The notes under the pieces are model-generated. The model searched no databases. It saw nothing but the letters and a program-made list of their open reading frames with translations, and had not been told where the DNA came from. The translations under genes and the position numbers were made by a program. Below are positions 1-9,573 of a stretch of DNA of 64,000 bases, in pieces (within the stretch, counting starts at the first letter, position 1; every line of letters starts with the position of its first letter). This DNA comes from Leisingera sp. ANG-Vp (lineage in GTDB: Bacteria > Pseudomonadota > Alphaproteobacteria > Rhodobacterales > Rhodobacteraceae), in assembly GCF_000813725.1 (NCBI RefSeq), contig NZ_JWLD01000002.1, positions 1 to 64,000 of the forward strand. Reading direction: 5' to 3'.

Positions 1-34
1 GGCTTGGGCGGGCGGTGCCCGGAATGCGGCCGGT

Positions 35-508
35 TTACGAAAGTGCCTGCATCAGCAGCGAAAGCGCATGGTTGCGGGCGGCTTCACGCACCTTGGCGCG
101 GCCCAGGGCGCCGAACTCGACGGTCTCGGTGACAGTTTTGCGGTCCGCGCATGCGAGGCCAAAACAGACGCGGCCTTCGGGTTTGAACTCTGAGCCGCCT
201 GGGCCCGCGATGCCGGTGACCGAAACCGCCAGGGCGGTGCCGGAATTGCGGAGCGCGCCCTCCGCCATCTCGGACGCAACCTCTTCGCTGACGGCACCAA
301 CGGTTTCCAGCGTTTCGAGCCGCACGCCCAGCATCTGCATCTTGGCGGCGTTGGAATAGGTGACAAAGCCCCTGTCCACAACGGCTGAGGAGCCTGGGAT
401 ATCGGTCAGCGCCGCTGCGATCATGCCGCCGGTGCAGCTTTCAGCCGTGGCGATGGTGACGCCTGCCGCCTTGGCGCGTTCGATCAGCTTGGCCGCGTCG
501 ATGCTCAT
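35..508 (-). CDS. pncC: CinA-family nicotinamide-nucleotide amidohydrolase (PncC)
   Basis: A 157-residue single-domain protein matching the CinA C-terminal domain, which removes the amide of NMN in NAD recycling. The diagnostic stretch TAESCTGG near residue 20 and the SVTGIAGPGG loop in the second half are present. The N-terminal MoaB-like domain of full-length CinA is absent, as in stand-alone PncC. The ATG overlaps the stop of pgpA by four bases (ATGA), so it is probably the last translationally coupled gene of an ispDF-pgpA-pncC operon. The family call is firm; the NMN activity is inferred from family knowledge. Confidence 0.9.
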   Translation of the reverse strand: MSIDAAKLIERAKAAGVTIATAESCTGGMIAAALTDIPGSSAVVDRGFVTYSNAAKMQMLGVRLETLETVGAVSEEVASEMAEGALRNSGTALAVSVTGIAGPGGSEFKPEGRVCFGLACADRKTVTETVEFGALGRAKVREAARNHALSLLMQALS

Positions 509-1002
509 AACCCCAAAACCCCGTGCGAGAAACCGGCCAGCAGGACCACACCGATGGCGGCCATGATGCCGGCGATGACATCATCCATCATTACCCCGAA
601 CGGACCCTTTTTGCGATCCGCCCAGCCAACGGGGCCGGGTTTCCAGATGTCGAACAGGCGGAACAGCACGAAAGCGGCAATCCAGCCGGGCCAGAGCGCG
701 GTGATTTCGATACCCTTGCTCCAGGCGGGAAAGGAAATGGCCCAAAGCGCGATCCACTGGCCCGCGACCTCGTCCACCACGATTTCCGAAGGGTCGTGGT
801 TGGCGCTGCCTGCGGTCATGACTTTGGTCGCCCAAAGACCGGCGGGGATGCTGGCCAGCGTTGCCAGGGCCAAGAGCGGGAAGCCGCCAAGCTGATGCAG
901 CACATAGGCCAGCGGCAGTGCTGCAAGCGAACCCCAAGTGCCAGGCGCAGGGCGCAGATATCCGACGCCGCCAACCGTGCCGATCAGCCGCGCCGCAGTC
1001 AT
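505..1002 (-). CDS. pgpA: Phosphatidylglycerophosphatase A
   Basis: 165-residue membrane phosphatase that converts phosphatidylglycerol phosphate to phosphatidylglycerol. The order of motifs fits Pgp[19 protein letters not shown] at the N terminus, [14 protein letters not shown] in the middle, [16 protein letters not shown] and a DDVIAG motif near the C terminus, with hydrophobic segments between. The start is the ATG at 1002, which overlaps the ispDF stop (ATGA); the frame stays open upstream but there it only shadows ispDF. Its own stop overlaps the pncC start, so three genes are chained by four-base overlaps. Confidence 0.93.
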   Translation of the reverse strand: MTAARLIGTVGGVGYLRPAPGTWGSLAALPLAYVLHQLGGFPLLALATLASIPAGLWATKVMTAGSANHDPSEIVVDEVAGQWIALWAISFPAWSKGIEITALWPGWIAAFVLFRLFDIWKPGPVGWADRKKGPFGVMMDDVIAGIMAAIGVVLLAGFSHGVLGL

Positions 1003-2135
1003 GCTTTCACCAATGCGGCCGTGGCCAGCGCTGCGATGCCTTCGCTGCGGCCAGTGAAGCCAAGGCGTTCGGAAGTTGTGGCCTTGATCGAGACCCGGTC
1101 TGCATCGATTCCAAGGATGCCCGCCATGACTTCGCGCATCTTTGCGGCATGGGGGCCGACCTTGGGGTATTCGCAGACCAGCGTGCAGTCGACATTGGAG
1201 ATCGTGAACCCCATCTCGCGCGCCAGATCGGCGGCATGCCGCAGGAAAATCTCGCTGGCGGCGCCCTTCCATTGAGGATCGGAGGGCGGGAAATGCTGGC
1301 CGATGTCGCCGCGCGCCAGCGCGCCATAGATCGCATCGGTGACGGCGTGCATACCGACATCCGCGTCTGAATGGCCTTGCAGGGTTTTCTCGTGCGGGAT
1401 TTCCACCCCGCAAAGGCTCACGCTGCTGCCTGGACCGAACCGGTGCACGTCGTAGCCATTGCCAAGCCTGATATCCATCTCTGCTCCCAGAATTCGTTCC
1501 GCCCGGGCGAAATCCTCGGGGCGGGTGATTTTGATATTGTCCGGCTCGCCCGGAATGATGCGGACGTCAAGCCCTGCAGACCGGGCAACCTCGACGTCAT
1601 CCGCGGCGCCGCCCGGATGGCTGTTATGTGCGGCGAGAATTGCGTCCAGACGGAAGCCTTGCGGGGTCTGCGCAGCAAACAGGCCGGTCCGGTCCTGGGT
1701 TCCAGTCACGCTGTCTTGCACTCCGGTCCACAGGGCATCGGTCACCGCAAGCGCCGGGGCTGCCGCAGATGTTTCGTCCAGGGCATTGATAATGCTGTGA
1801 ATCAGTTCAGGGCTGACACAGGGGCGGGCCGCGTCATGGATCAGTACCTTGTCCACATGATGCGGCTCAAGCGCCCTTAGCCCGTTCAGGACAGAGGCTG
1901 CACGTTCGGCCCCGCCTTCTGCCAGAACCACGCCAGGCCTGCCGGAAAATTCCGCCCAAGCGGGCAGGTCATCAGCAGACAGGACAAGCACGGTGAGGTC
2001 CACGCCCGCTTTTTCAAAAGCGGCAAGCGTCCAATCGATGACCCGGCGGCCCTTCAGGGGGCGCCACTGCTTGGGCGTGCCGCCGCCTGCACGGGTGCCG
2101 CGGCCTGCGGCGACGATCAAGGCTGCTGTGGTCAT
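999..2135 (-). CDS. ispDF: Bifunctional IspD/IspF, MEP isoprenoid pathway
   Basis: 378-residue fusion of 2-C-methyl-D-erythritol 4-phosphate cytidylyltransferase (IspD, about residues 1-220) and 2-C-methyl-D-erythritol 2,4-cyclodiphosphate synthase (IspF, about 225-378). IspD shows the nucleotide-binding start [14 protein letters not shown] followed by PKQW, and HDAARP mid-domain. IspF begins [14 protein letters not shown] and has the [16 protein letters not shown] metal site. The fusion is usual in alphaproteobacteria. The ATG at 2135 is chosen because it directly precedes the IspD motif; the open frame farther upstream has no homology I recognise. It is first in the ispDF-pgpA-pncC operon and divergent from dusB. 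Confidence 0.95.
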   Translation of the reverse strand: MTTAALIVAAGRGTRAGGGTPKQWRPLKGRRVIDWTLAAFEKAGVDLTVLVLSADDLPAWAEFSGRPGVVLAEGGAERAASVLNGLRALEPHHVDKVLIHDAARPCVSPELIHSIINALDETSAAAPALAVTDALWTGVQDSVTGTQDRTGLFAAQTPQGFRLDAILAAHNSHPGGAADDVEVARSAGLDVRIIPGEPDNIKITRPEDFARAERILGAEMDIRLGNGYDVHRFGPGSSVSLCGVEIPHEKTLQGHSDADVGMHAVTDAIYGALARGDIGQHFPPSDPQWKGAASEIFLRHAADLAREMGFTISNVDCTLVCEYPKVGPHAAKMREVMAGILGIDADRVSIKATTSERLGFTGRSEGIAALATAALVKA

Positions 2136-2161
2136 GCGGATCTCATAAGAAGTTCCCGCAT

Positions 2162-2190
2162 TGTTTATGAGGTGGCGCCGGAAGTGGCAA
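2162..2190 (-). promoter_or_regulatory. Candidate promoter for ispDF-pgpA-pncC
   Basis: On the minus strand, TTGCCA (2190-2185) and TAAACA (2167-2162) are separated by 17 bases. The -35 matches five of six consensus positions and the -10 three. It would give a leader of about 20 bases before the ispDF ATG. Weak evidence, from spacing and position only. Confidence 0.3.
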
Positions 2191-2316
2191 TCACCCTGCG
2201 AAACCTGCTTAAAAAATAGGCAAACGATGATTTTAGTTGCCTTGCAAAGGGCTGTTTCGTTGCTGCATAGCAAGGGCTTCGGGTAAAAACGCCCCAGTTG
2301 CACAAGGATTAGGCAG

Positions 2317-3303
2317 TTGTCCTTTACGCTTGGAACCACCTCGATGTCGCCGCCGATCGCCTTGGCGCCCATGGCCGGAATCACCGACCGCCCGTTCCGG
2401 GATCTGGTCCGGTCCTTTGGGGTGGGGCTGATGGTGAGCGAAATGGTGGCGAGCCAGGAGATGGTGCAGGCCAAGCCCGGGGTGCGTGAGCGGGCCGAGC
2501 TGAGCGCCGACGTTGAGAATACCGCGGTCCAGCTGGCCGGGCGGGATGAGTACTGGATTTCAGAAGCCGCCAAACACGTTGCCGGACAGGGCGCCCGGAT
2601 AATTGATATCAACATGGGCTGCCCCGCGAAGAAGGTGACCAATGGATACTCCGGCTCGGCGCTGCTGAAGACACCGGATCACGCGCTGAAGCTGATTGAG
2701 GCAGTTGTTAGCGCGGTGGATGTGCCGGTGACGCTGAAGACCCGGCTGGGCTGGGACGACAACTGCCTGAATGCCCCGGATGTGGCGCGGCGGGCCTGCG
2801 AAGCCGGTGTGCAGATGGTGACCATTCACGGCCGCACCCGCTGCCAGTTCTACAAGGGCTCAGCCGATTGGGCGGCGATCCGCGCCGTTAAGGAGGCCGT
2901 CAGTGTGCCGCTGCTGGCCAATGGCGATATTGTCGGCACCGCGACCGCCCGGCAAGCGCTGGAGCAGTCCGGTGCGGATGGCGTGATGATAGGGCGCGGC
3001 GCCGAGGGAAGGCCCTGGCTGCTGGCAGAGGTGGCGCATCATTTGTGGGGCACTCCGGCGCCTGAAGTGCCGGCGGGTGAAGCATTTATAGAAATGGTAT
3101 CAGAGCATTACCGGGCGATGCTCGACTTCTACGGGCTGGATCTGGGCGTGCGTGTCGCGCGCAAGCATCTGGGCTGGTACATGGATGAGGCCGGAACCGG
3201 CCCGGTGACGCGCCGCGCCGTGCTGACGGAAAAGAACCCGGCAGAGGTGCTGGCTCTGCTGCCCGAGGCGCTGAGCACTGAACGACCGGAGGCTGCTGCA
3301 TGA
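2317..3303 (+). CDS. dusB: tRNA-dihydrouridine synthase B (NifR3)
   Basis: 328-residue flavoenzyme reducing uridines in the tRNA D-loop. Motifs in order: the N-terminal [33 protein letters not shown] with the catalytic cysteine, [23 protein letters not shown] and a phosphate-binding [20 protein letters not shown] start at 2317 is preferred over the ATG at 2344 because AAGGA at 2304-2308 lies eight bases before it. The gene is the old nifR3, first in the conserved nifR3-ntrBC arrangement. Its stop overlaps the ntrB start (ATGA), so the two are probably coupled. Confidence 0.93.
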   Translation: MSFTLGTTSMSPPIALAPMAGITDRPFRDLVRSFGVGLMVSEMVASQEMVQAKPGVRERAELSADVENTAVQLAGRDEYWISEAAKHVAGQGARIIDINMGCPAKKVTNGYSGSALLKTPDHALKLIEAVVSAVDVPVTLKTRLGWDDNCLNAPDVARRACEAGVQMVTIHGRTRCQFYKGSADWAAIRAVKEAVSVPLLANGDIVGTATARQALEQSGADGVMIGRGAEGRPWLLAEVAHHLWGTPAPEVPAGEAFIEMVSEHYRAMLDFYGLDLGVRVARKHLGWYMDEAGTGPVTRRAVLTEKNPAEVLALLPEALSTERPEAAA

Positions 3304-4376
3304 TGGACAGTGCCGCCCTTTGGGCTTCCTTGCCGGTGCCTGCGTTTCTGATTGATGCTGAGGACAGGATTGCCGATGTGAATGCCGCCGGTGAGGGGTT
3401 CCTGAATGCCTCCCGCAAGGCACTGACCGGGCAGCCGGTTTGGGACACGCTGGCAATTGATGCGCCGATCGAGGAGGCCTTTGCCCGTGCGCGGGAGCAA
3501 GGCACGCCCCTCTTTGTAAACGATATCGACGTTGGCTCCGGCAGCCGTGCGCCGCTGCAATGCGGGGTGCAGGTGTCGCCGCTGCAGGGGCAGGAGGGCG
3601 TGATGCTGCTGATGGTCAGCCCGCGCGAGCTGGCCGGGCGGATGACGCAGACCCATTCTGCCAAGTCTGCTGCCGCCTCTGCCATCGGCATGGCAGAGAT
3701 GCTGGCACATGAGATCAAGAACCCGCTGGCGGGCATCACTGGCGCAGCGCAGCTGCTGAGTATGAATCTTGGCCCCGAAGATCTGGAACTGACCGACCTG
3801 ATCGTCAGCGAAAGCCGCCGGATCGTGAAGCTGCTGGAGCAGGTTGAGCAGTTCGGCAACCTGTCGGAACCGGGCTTCAAACCGGTCAACCTGCACGACG
3901 TGCTGGACCGGGCGCGGCGCTCGGCGCTGTTGGGTTTTGGTGCCCATATGACCATCAGCGAGGAATACGATCCGTCGCTGCCGATGGCCTGGGGCGATGC
4001 CGACCAGCTGCTTCAGGTGGTTCTGAACCTTTTGAAGAACGCCTCGGAAGCTGCTGATTCTAAAGGTGGGCACATCCATATCCGCACCTTCTACGAGCAT
4101 TCGTTTAGGCTGCGCCGCAGCGATGGAACCGGCAAGCTGCTGCCGCTGCAGATCGAAATCTGCGACGACGGGCCAGGACTGCCGGACAAGATCAAAGATG
4201 ACATTTTCGACCCGTTTGTCTCGGGCCGGGAAAACGGCACCGGGCTCGGCCTTGCTTTGGTGAGCAAGATCGTCTCGGAGCATAATGGCTGGATTTCAGT
4301 AAGCTCGGTTCCCGGGCGCACGGTGTTCCGGCTGTCGTTGTCGCGCGTTCCGCGTGACGCCAAGCAGGAGAGCTGA
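3300..4376 (+). CDS. ntrB: Nitrogen regulation sensor kinase NtrB
   Basis: 358-residue soluble histidine kinase that controls NtrC phosphorylation under PII control. A PAS-like region occupies about residues 5-110, then the HisKA motif AHEIKNPLAG with the phospho-accepting His137, then the HATPase with a NLLKNASEA N-box, DDGPGLP G1 box and GTGLGLALV G2 box. There are no membrane segments, as expected. The start overlaps the dusB stop and ntrC follows three bases after its stop with GGAGAG just before it, so dusB-ntrB-ntrC form one operon. A second in-frame ATG at 3303 is also possible. Confidence 0.95.
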   Translation: MMDSAALWASLPVPAFLIDAEDRIADVNAAGEGFLNASRKALTGQPVWDTLAIDAPIEEAFARAREQGTPLFVNDIDVGSGSRAPLQCGVQVSPLQGQEGVMLLMVSPRELAGRMTQTHSAKSAAASAIGMAEMLAHEIKNPLAGITGAAQLLSMNLGPEDLELTDLIVSESRRIVKLLEQVEQFGNLSEPGFKPVNLHDVLDRARRSALLGFGAHMTISEEYDPSLPMAWGDADQLLQVVLNLLKNASEAADSKGGHIHIRTFYEHSFRLRRSDGTGKLLPLQIEICDDGPGLPDKIKDDIFDPFVSGRENGTGLGLALVSKIVSEHNGWISVSSVPGRTVFRLSLSRVPRDAKQES

Positions 4377-4379
4377 TCC

Positions 4380-5747
4380 ATGGACGGCACCGTTCTGGTC
4401 GCTGATGACGACCGCACCATCCGCACTGTTCTGACCCAGGCGCTGACACGGGCGGGGTGCAAGGTGCATGCGACTTCCTCGCTGACAACGCTGATGCGCT
4501 GGGTGGGCGAAGGCAAGGGTGACGTGGTGATCTCGGATGTGATGATGCCGGACGGGAACGGGCTGGAGATGCTGCCCAAGATCCAGGCCGACCGGCCGGG
4601 GCTGCCGGTGATTGTGATCTCGGCGCAAAACACCATCATGACGGCGATCAAGGCGGAGGAGGCAGAAGCCTATGACTACCTGCCGAAACCCTTTGATCTT
4701 CCGGAGCTGATGAAGCGCACTGCCAAGGCGCTGGCAGCAAAGCGGATTGCGCCCTCAGCGCCGAAACACGGATCGCAGGAGCGTCCGGAGGAATTGCCGC
4801 TGATCGGGCGCAGCGAAGTGATGCAGGCGCTCTACCGGCTGATCGCACGGGTGATGAACACGGATTTGCCCCTGCTGATCACCGGCGAAAGCGGTACAGG
4901 CAAGTCGCTGATTGCGCAGGCTATTCACGACTTCTCCGACCGGCGCACCCTGCCGTTGGTACATGCTGATGCGGGGAGCCTGATCGAGCTGGAAGGCCCG
5001 GCCCGGCTGCTGGCGCAGGCCAAGGGCGGTACGCTGGTTGTGGATGAACTGGCCGACCTGCCGGAGGAAGCGCAGGCGCGGCTGGTGCGGATGATGGATG
5101 CTCCGGGCGAACATGCGCCGCGGTTCATAGCTTCCAGCCAGAAAGACCTGACGGCGGCGATGGAGGCCGGGGATCTGCGCCAGGATCTGTATTACCGGAT
5201 CTGCGGCACGGCGCTGCATGTGCCTGCCCTGCGGGAGCGGGTGGAGGATATTCCCCTGCTGGCAGAGCATTTCCTGATCAAGGCAGAGAATGAGGGTGCG
5301 CCGCACCGGGAGTTGAGCGAGGGCGCGCGCGAGGTGCTGCGCCACTTCGGCTGGCCGGGGAATGTGCGGCAGCTGGAGAACACCGTCCGGCGGCTGGCGC
5401 TGACGGCCCGCAGCGAAGAGATCAGCCAGGCGGATGCTGCCGCTGTTCTGGGACCGCAAACGGGTCCGGAGCCGGCTGTGGCGGGGCTCGCCAGTGAAAA
5501 GCTGTCGGAGTCCGTTGCCCGCCACCTGCAGCGCTACTTTGATCTGCATGGCGACTTGCTGCCGCCGCCGGGGCTTTATATGCGTCTGCTGCGCGAAGTG
5601 GAGACACCGCTGATCGAAATCGCTTTGGCGGCGACCGGCGGGAACCAGGCAAAATGTGCTGAATTGCTGGGGATTAACCGGAATACCTTGCGTAAGAAGA
5701 TCACCGATCTGGATATTGAGGTGACACGCCGCCGCAAACTGATGTAA
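4380..5747 (+). CDS. ntrC: Nitrogen regulator NtrC, sigma-54-independent type
   Basis: 455-residue response regulator. The receiver domain has acidic residues D9-D11, phospho-acceptor Asp53 in ISDVMMPDG and Lys103 in LPKP. The AAA+ domain has Walker A GESGTGKS (169-176), Walker B LVVDE (219-223) and an arginine-finger region; a Fis-type helix-turn-helix ends the protein. The segment between Walker A and Walker B is about 25 residues shorter than in enteric NtrC and the GAFTGA loop that touches sigma-54 is missing. Rhodobacter capsulatus NtrC has the same deletion and activates the sigma-70 holoenzyme, so that mode is inferred here. Likely targets are glnB, glnA and amt promoters, which lie outside the window. 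Confidence 0.93.
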   Translation: MDGTVLVADDDRTIRTVLTQALTRAGCKVHATSSLTTLMRWVGEGKGDVVISDVMMPDGNGLEMLPKIQADRPGLPVIVISAQNTIMTAIKAEEAEAYDYLPKPFDLPELMKRTAKALAAKRIAPSAPKHGSQERPEELPLIGRSEVMQALYRLIARVMNTDLPLLITGESGTGKSLIAQAIHDFSDRRTLPLVHADAGSLIELEGPARLLAQAKGGTLVVDELADLPEEAQARLVRMMDAPGEHAPRFIASSQKDLTAAMEAGDLRQDLYYRICGTALHVPALRERVEDIPLLAEHFLIKAENEGAPHRELSEGAREVLRHFGWPGNVRQLENTVRRLALTARSEEISQADAAAVLGPQTGPEPAVAGLASEKLSESVARHLQRYFDLHGDLLPPPGLYMRLLREVETPLIEIALAATGGNQAKCAELLGINRNTLRKKITDLDIEVTRRRKLM

Positions 5748-5751
5748 TATC

Positions 5752-5767
5752 GCCACAGAAATGTGGC
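5752..5767 (+). terminator. Hairpin after ntrC
   Basis: GCCACA and TGTGGC form a perfect 6-bp stem closed by a GAAA tetraloop, starting five bases after the ntrC stop. No clear T-tract follows. It may attenuate or stabilise the end of the dusB-ntrBC message. The right arm could instead pair with GGCCAC at 5791-5796, giving an alternative fold. Confidence 0.4.
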
Positions 5768-5809
5768 CTTGCTGTGAATTTCCTAGGCTAGGCCACGAGA
5801 TATGGCGGT

Positions 5810-5824
5810 GACTCGCAAAGAGTC
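5810..5824 (+). promoter_or_regulatory. Second hairpin in the ntrC-ntrY spacer
   Basis: GACTC and GAGTC form a 5-bp stem with a GCAAA loop, ending 23 bases before the ntrY GTG and just upstream of its ribosome binding site GAGG (5837-5840). It could be part of the ntrY leader. Short stem, so support is modest. Confidence 0.25.
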
Positions 5825-5847
5825 GCACATCAGGATGAGGGCAGTCA

Positions 5848-8127
5848 GTGGCGCATAAGTCACATCTGAGGGCGGCATACGGGCCTTTTGCGGCCTTTGA
5901 CCGGTGGCGGAGAACCCGCAAGGCCCGCAATATCGGCACCATTGGCCTGGTTCTGCTGGGGCCGGCGCTGGCGCTGGTGACTTTCCTGATTATCGGGCCT
6001 TTCGGGCAGGGCGCCTCGTCCCGGCCGCTGCGGCTGATTCTGCTGGCGGACCTGGTCTATATCCTGACCATTGCAGCGCTGGTGATGACCCAGATCGTGC
6101 GGCTGTTTGCTGCGCGTCGGTCCAAATCGGCAGGTTCCCGCCTGCACTTGCGCCTGATCGGGGCCTTTGGGTTTCTGGCGCTTATCCCGACTGTGATTGT
6201 TGCGGTCTTTGCCGTGCTGACGGTGAATGTGGGGCTTGAGGGCTGGTTCTCGCAGCGGGTGCGCCAGGTGATCGGCAGCTCGCTGGCCGCGGCGGAAGCC
6301 TATCAGTCGCAGCAAAAGGAGGACCTGACCGAGGACGCCCGTGCTTTGGCAAGATACCTCGACAACAGCCGGTCGCGCAGTTTTTTCATCAACGATGCAG
6401 AGCTTCGCCAGGTGCTGACCCAGGGCCAGCTGCAAATTCAGCGGGGGCTGCGGGAGGCTTATATCGTCGACAGTGCCGGGCTGATCCGGGCGCGGGGCGA
6501 GCGCTCCTATGAGTTTGACTTTGAAAAGCCGAACGACAGGCAGATCGGGGTTGCACGCGAGGACGGCTTTCTGCTGATCGAAGACTGGGACAACAGCGAA
6601 TTCCGCGCCCTTGTGCAGCTGGAGGCCTTTGTTGACCGGTTTCTCTACATCAGCCGCGACGTGGATGGCGAACTGCTGAACCTGCTGGATGATACCCAGG
6701 AAACCGCGCATCTCTACCAGCAGCTGGAAAGCGAACGCGGACGGGTGCTGTTCGAATTTGCACTCCTGTACATCGGCTTTGCGGTGATCCTGATCCTGGC
6801 GGCGATGTGGCTGGGCATGTGGTTTGCCGAGCGGCTGTCGCGCCCGGTCGGACGGTTGACGGTGGCCGCACAGCGGGTCGGCGCAGGCAATCTGGATGTG
6901 CAGGTGCCGGTCGAGCGCGACGGTGACGAGATCGCCCAATTGGGTGAGTACTTCAATCAGATGACCCGGGAGCTTAAGGCCCAGCACGGGCGGTTGATCG
7001 ACAACACCCGGCAGATCGAACGCCGCCGCCGCCTGTTTGACTCGGTGCTGTCATCCGTCACCTCCGGTGTTGTGGGGCTGGATGCTGATGGCCGTGTGAC
7101 CTTTGTGAACCGCTCTGCCGAGCGGCTGCTGGACTGGCAGGAGGACCAGCAGTCTTTGGCCTTGGCAGTGGCTGTGCCAGAGTTCGGGCCGCTGTTTGCT
7201 GAATTGATCGGCACCGGCGCCGAGGTGGTGCAGGAAGAGATCAAGGTGACCCGCCAGGGGCAGCTGGAAAATCTGCTGGTCAGGATGTCGCCGCGCCGCT
7301 CGGAAGAGGGCGGGCTGGAGGGCTATGTGGTGGCCTTTGACGACGTGACCGATCTGGTCAGCGCTCAGCGGATGGCGGCCTGGGGCGATGTGGCACGCCG
7401 GATTGCGCATGAGATCAAGAACCCGCTGACCCCGATCCAGCTGAGCGCCGAACGGATCAAACGCAAATTCGCGCCCAAACTGGGCGAGGAAAACAGCGAC
7501 CAGCTGCAATCCATGACCGACGTGATCGTGCGCCAGACCAATGACTTGCGCAGGATCGTCGATGAGTTTTCGAAATTCGCCCGCATGCCGGAGCCGGAGC
7601 GGCGCGAGGAGGATCTGGTCAAACTCGTGCGGGACGCGGTGATCCTGCAGCAGCAGGGCCAGCCGGGCGTCCGGATCGAGACTGCGCTGCCTCAGGCAGA
7701 GATGCCGTCCGACCTGGACGCAACGATGATTGGCCAGGCCTTGACCAATCTGATTAAGAACGCAGGCGAAGCCATTGAAAGCTTGCAAAACAAGGACCCC
7801 TCTGTCGCGCTGGTGCCGGAAATCCGGGTGTCGGCGGACAAGGCGGGCAATTTCTACGAAGTCCGGATTGCCGACAATGGCATCGGTCTGCCCGAGGACC
7901 GGGCGCGGCTGTTTGAACCCTATGTGACCACGCGTGATGCGGGCACCGGGCTGGGACTGCCTATAGTCAAGAAAATCATCGAAGAGCACGGGGGCACGCT
8001 GACGCTGGAAGATGCCCCCATGTTCGAGGGACACGCGCATTGCGGCGCGATGGCGGTGATCCGCCTGCCTGCCGCGGCCAAAGCGGCGGCGCCAAACAAG
8101 AGCACAGTGAAAGCAGGTCTGACATGA
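5848..8127 (+). CDS. ntrY: Membrane sensor kinase NtrY
   Basis: 759-residue sensor kinase of the NtrY family, the partner of NtrX in nitrogen, redox and envelope control in alphaproteobacteria. Two hydrophobic hairpins near residues 30-130 and a further segment near 300-325 are membrane spans; a HAMP region (RLSRPVGRLTVAAQRVGAG), a PAS domain, the HisKA motif RIAHEIKNPLTPIQLSAERIK with His521 and an HATPase with NLIKNAGEA, DNGIGLP and GTGLGLPIV follow. The GTG start at 5848 has GAGG seven bases upstream and gives the expected N terminus. Its stop overlaps the ntrX ATG (ATGA). A 100-base spacer with hairpins separates it from ntrC. Confidence 0.95.
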   Translation: MAHKSHLRAAYGPFAAFDRWRRTRKARNIGTIGLVLLGPALALVTFLIIGPFGQGASSRPLRLILLADLVYILTIAALVMTQIVRLFAARRSKSAGSRLHLRLIGAFGFLALIPTVIVAVFAVLTVNVGLEGWFSQRVRQVIGSSLAAAEAYQSQQKEDLTEDARALARYLDNSRSRSFFINDAELRQVLTQGQLQIQRGLREAYIVDSAGLIRARGERSYEFDFEKPNDRQIGVAREDGFLLIEDWDNSEFRALVQLEAFVDRFLYISRDVDGELLNLLDDTQETAHLYQQLESERGRVLFEFALLYIGFAVILILAAMWLGMWFAERLSRPVGRLTVAAQRVGAGNLDVQVPVERDGDEIAQLGEYFNQMTRELKAQHGRLIDNTRQIERRRRLFDSVLSSVTSGVVGLDADGRVTFVNRSAERLLDWQEDQQSLALAVAVPEFGPLFAELIGTGAEVVQEEIKVTRQGQLENLLVRMSPRRSEEGGLEGYVVAFDDVTDLVSAQRMAAWGDVARRIAHEIKNPLTPIQLSAERIKRKFAPKLGEENSDQLQSMTDVIVRQTNDLRRIVDEFSKFARMPEPERREEDLVKLVRDAVILQQQGQPGVRIETALPQAEMPSDLDATMIGQALTNLIKNAGEAIESLQNKDPSVALVPEIRVSADKAGNFYEVRIADNGIGLPEDRARLFEPYVTTRDAGTGLGLPIVKKIIEEHGGTLTLEDAPMFEGHAHCGAMAVIRLPAAAKAAAPNKSTVKAGLT

Positions 8128-9533
8128 GTGACATTCTGATTGTAGATGACGAACGCGATATCCGCGAGCTGATCTCGGACATTCTGGAGGACGAAGGCTA
8201 TGCCACCCGCAAGGCCGGCAGTTCCGACGAATGCATGGCCCGGCTGGAGGAAGCCGAGCCTGCGCTGATGATCCTCGATATCTGGCTGAAGGACAGCCAG
8301 ATGGACGGCATCGACATCCTGAAAGCGGTCAAGCGCGACACGCCGGATATTCCGGTGGTGATCATCTCGGGTCACGGCAATGTCGAGATCGCAGTCGCGG
8401 CAATCAAGCAGGGGGCTTACGACTTCATCGAAAAGCCCTTCAACATCGATCAGCTGATGGTGGTAATCCGCCGCGCGATGGAGACCTCGCGCCTGCGCCG
8501 GGAGAACACCGACCTCAAGCGCAAGGACTCCGGACCTGCAGAAATGATCGGCACCTCTGCGGCCTACCGGACGCTGGTGGGGCAGCTGGACAAGGTGACC
8601 AAATCAAACGGCCGGGTGATGCTGACCGGTCCGGCGGGCAGCGGCAAGGAGATTGCGGCGCGCTATATCCATGCCAATTCGAACCGGGCCTCGGCGCCGT
8701 TCATCACGGTGAACTGCGCCAGTATCGAACCGGACCGGATGGAGGAAGTCCTGTTTGGCCGCGAATCCGCTGAACGCGGGGTGGAGCCGGGCCTGTTGGA
8801 GCAGGCCCATGGCGGGGTGGTGTTCTTTGACGAGGTCGCGGACATGCCGCTGGGCACCCAGTCCAAGATCCTGCGGGTGCTGGTTGACCAGCAGTTCCAG
8901 CGGGTGGGCGGCTCGGACAAGATCCGTGTCGACCTGCGGGTGGTTTCTGCCACAAACAAGGACCTGGACGCCGAGATCGAAGCCGGAACTTTCCGCCAGG
9001 AGCTTTATCACCGCTTGAATGTGGTGCCGGTGGCGGTGCCGTCGCTGGCTGACCGGCGCGAGGATATCCCGCTGCTTGCCGGGCATTTCATCGAGCAGTT
9101 CAACGAGGCTCAGGGCCTGCCGCTGCGCGAGCTGACCGAAGAGGCGGTGGCGCTGATGCAGACCATGCTGTGGCCCGGCAATGTGCGCCAGCTCAAGAAC
9201 CTGGTGGAGCGGGTGCTGATCCTCGGCGATGGCACCGGTCCGATCGAAGCCAAGGATCTGCCGCGCGAAGAGGAGAAGCCGCAGGAAGAGGGCCGGGTGG
9301 TGCTGTCCGGCGCGCTGGCAACCTTGCCGCTGCGCGAGGCGCGGGAAGCGTTCGAGCGCGAATACCTGCTGACTCAGATCAATCGCTTTGGCGGCAATAT
9401 CAGCCGCACCGCCTCGTTTGTCGGTATGGAGCGTTCGGCGCTGCACCGCAAACTGAAGTCGCTGGGGGTGGTGACCTCCAACAAAGCGGGCGCCCGGGTG
9501 GCGCATGTGGAAACCGAAGAAGAGCAGGCCTGA
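8124..9533 (+). CDS. ntrX: Response regulator NtrX, GAFTGA loop absent
   Basis: 469-residue NtrC-family regulator. The receiver domain has D8-D9, phospho-acceptor Asp52 in LILDIWL and Lys in IEKPFN; the AAA+ core has GPAGSGKE as Walker A and VVFFDE as Walker B; the C terminus is a Fis-like helix-turn-helix (GNISRTASFVGMERSALHRK). Where sigma-54 activators carry GAFTGA after LFG, this protein reads LFGRESAERGVE, so the loop is lost. NtrX of Brucella is likewise reported to lack it. The start is the ATG overlapping the ntrY stop; the frame continues upstream only within ntrY. Confidence 0.95.
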   Translation: MSDILIVDDERDIRELISDILEDEGYATRKAGSSDECMARLEEAEPALMILDIWLKDSQMDGIDILKAVKRDTPDIPVVIISGHGNVEIAVAAIKQGAYDFIEKPFNIDQLMVVIRRAMETSRLRRENTDLKRKDSGPAEMIGTSAAYRTLVGQLDKVTKSNGRVMLTGPAGSGKEIAARYIHANSNRASAPFITVNCASIEPDRMEEVLFGRESAERGVEPGLLEQAHGGVVFFDEVADMPLGTQSKILRVLVDQQFQRVGGSDKIRVDLRVVSATNKDLDAEIEAGTFRQELYHRLNVVPVAVPSLADRREDIPLLAGHFIEQFNEAQGLPLRELTEEAVALMQTMLWPGNVRQLKNLVERVLILGDGTGPIEAKDLPREEEKPQEEGRVVLSGALATLPLREAREAFEREYLLTQINRFGGNISRTASFVGMERSALHRKLKSLGVVTSNKAGARVAHVETEEEQA

Positions 9534-9543
9534 TCTGCTCAGC

Positions 9544-9566
9544 TGCGCCCGGCGAAACCGGGCGCA
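9544..9566. terminator. Bidirectional hairpin between ntrX and the metacaspase gene
   Basis: TGCGCCCGG and CCGGGCGCA form a perfect 9-bp GC-rich stem around a CGAAA loop, between the two convergent stop codons (9533 and 9574). No T-tract on either side, so it may act as a barrier rather than a classical intrinsic terminator. Confidence 0.6.
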
Positions 9567-9573
9567 GGGAAGA

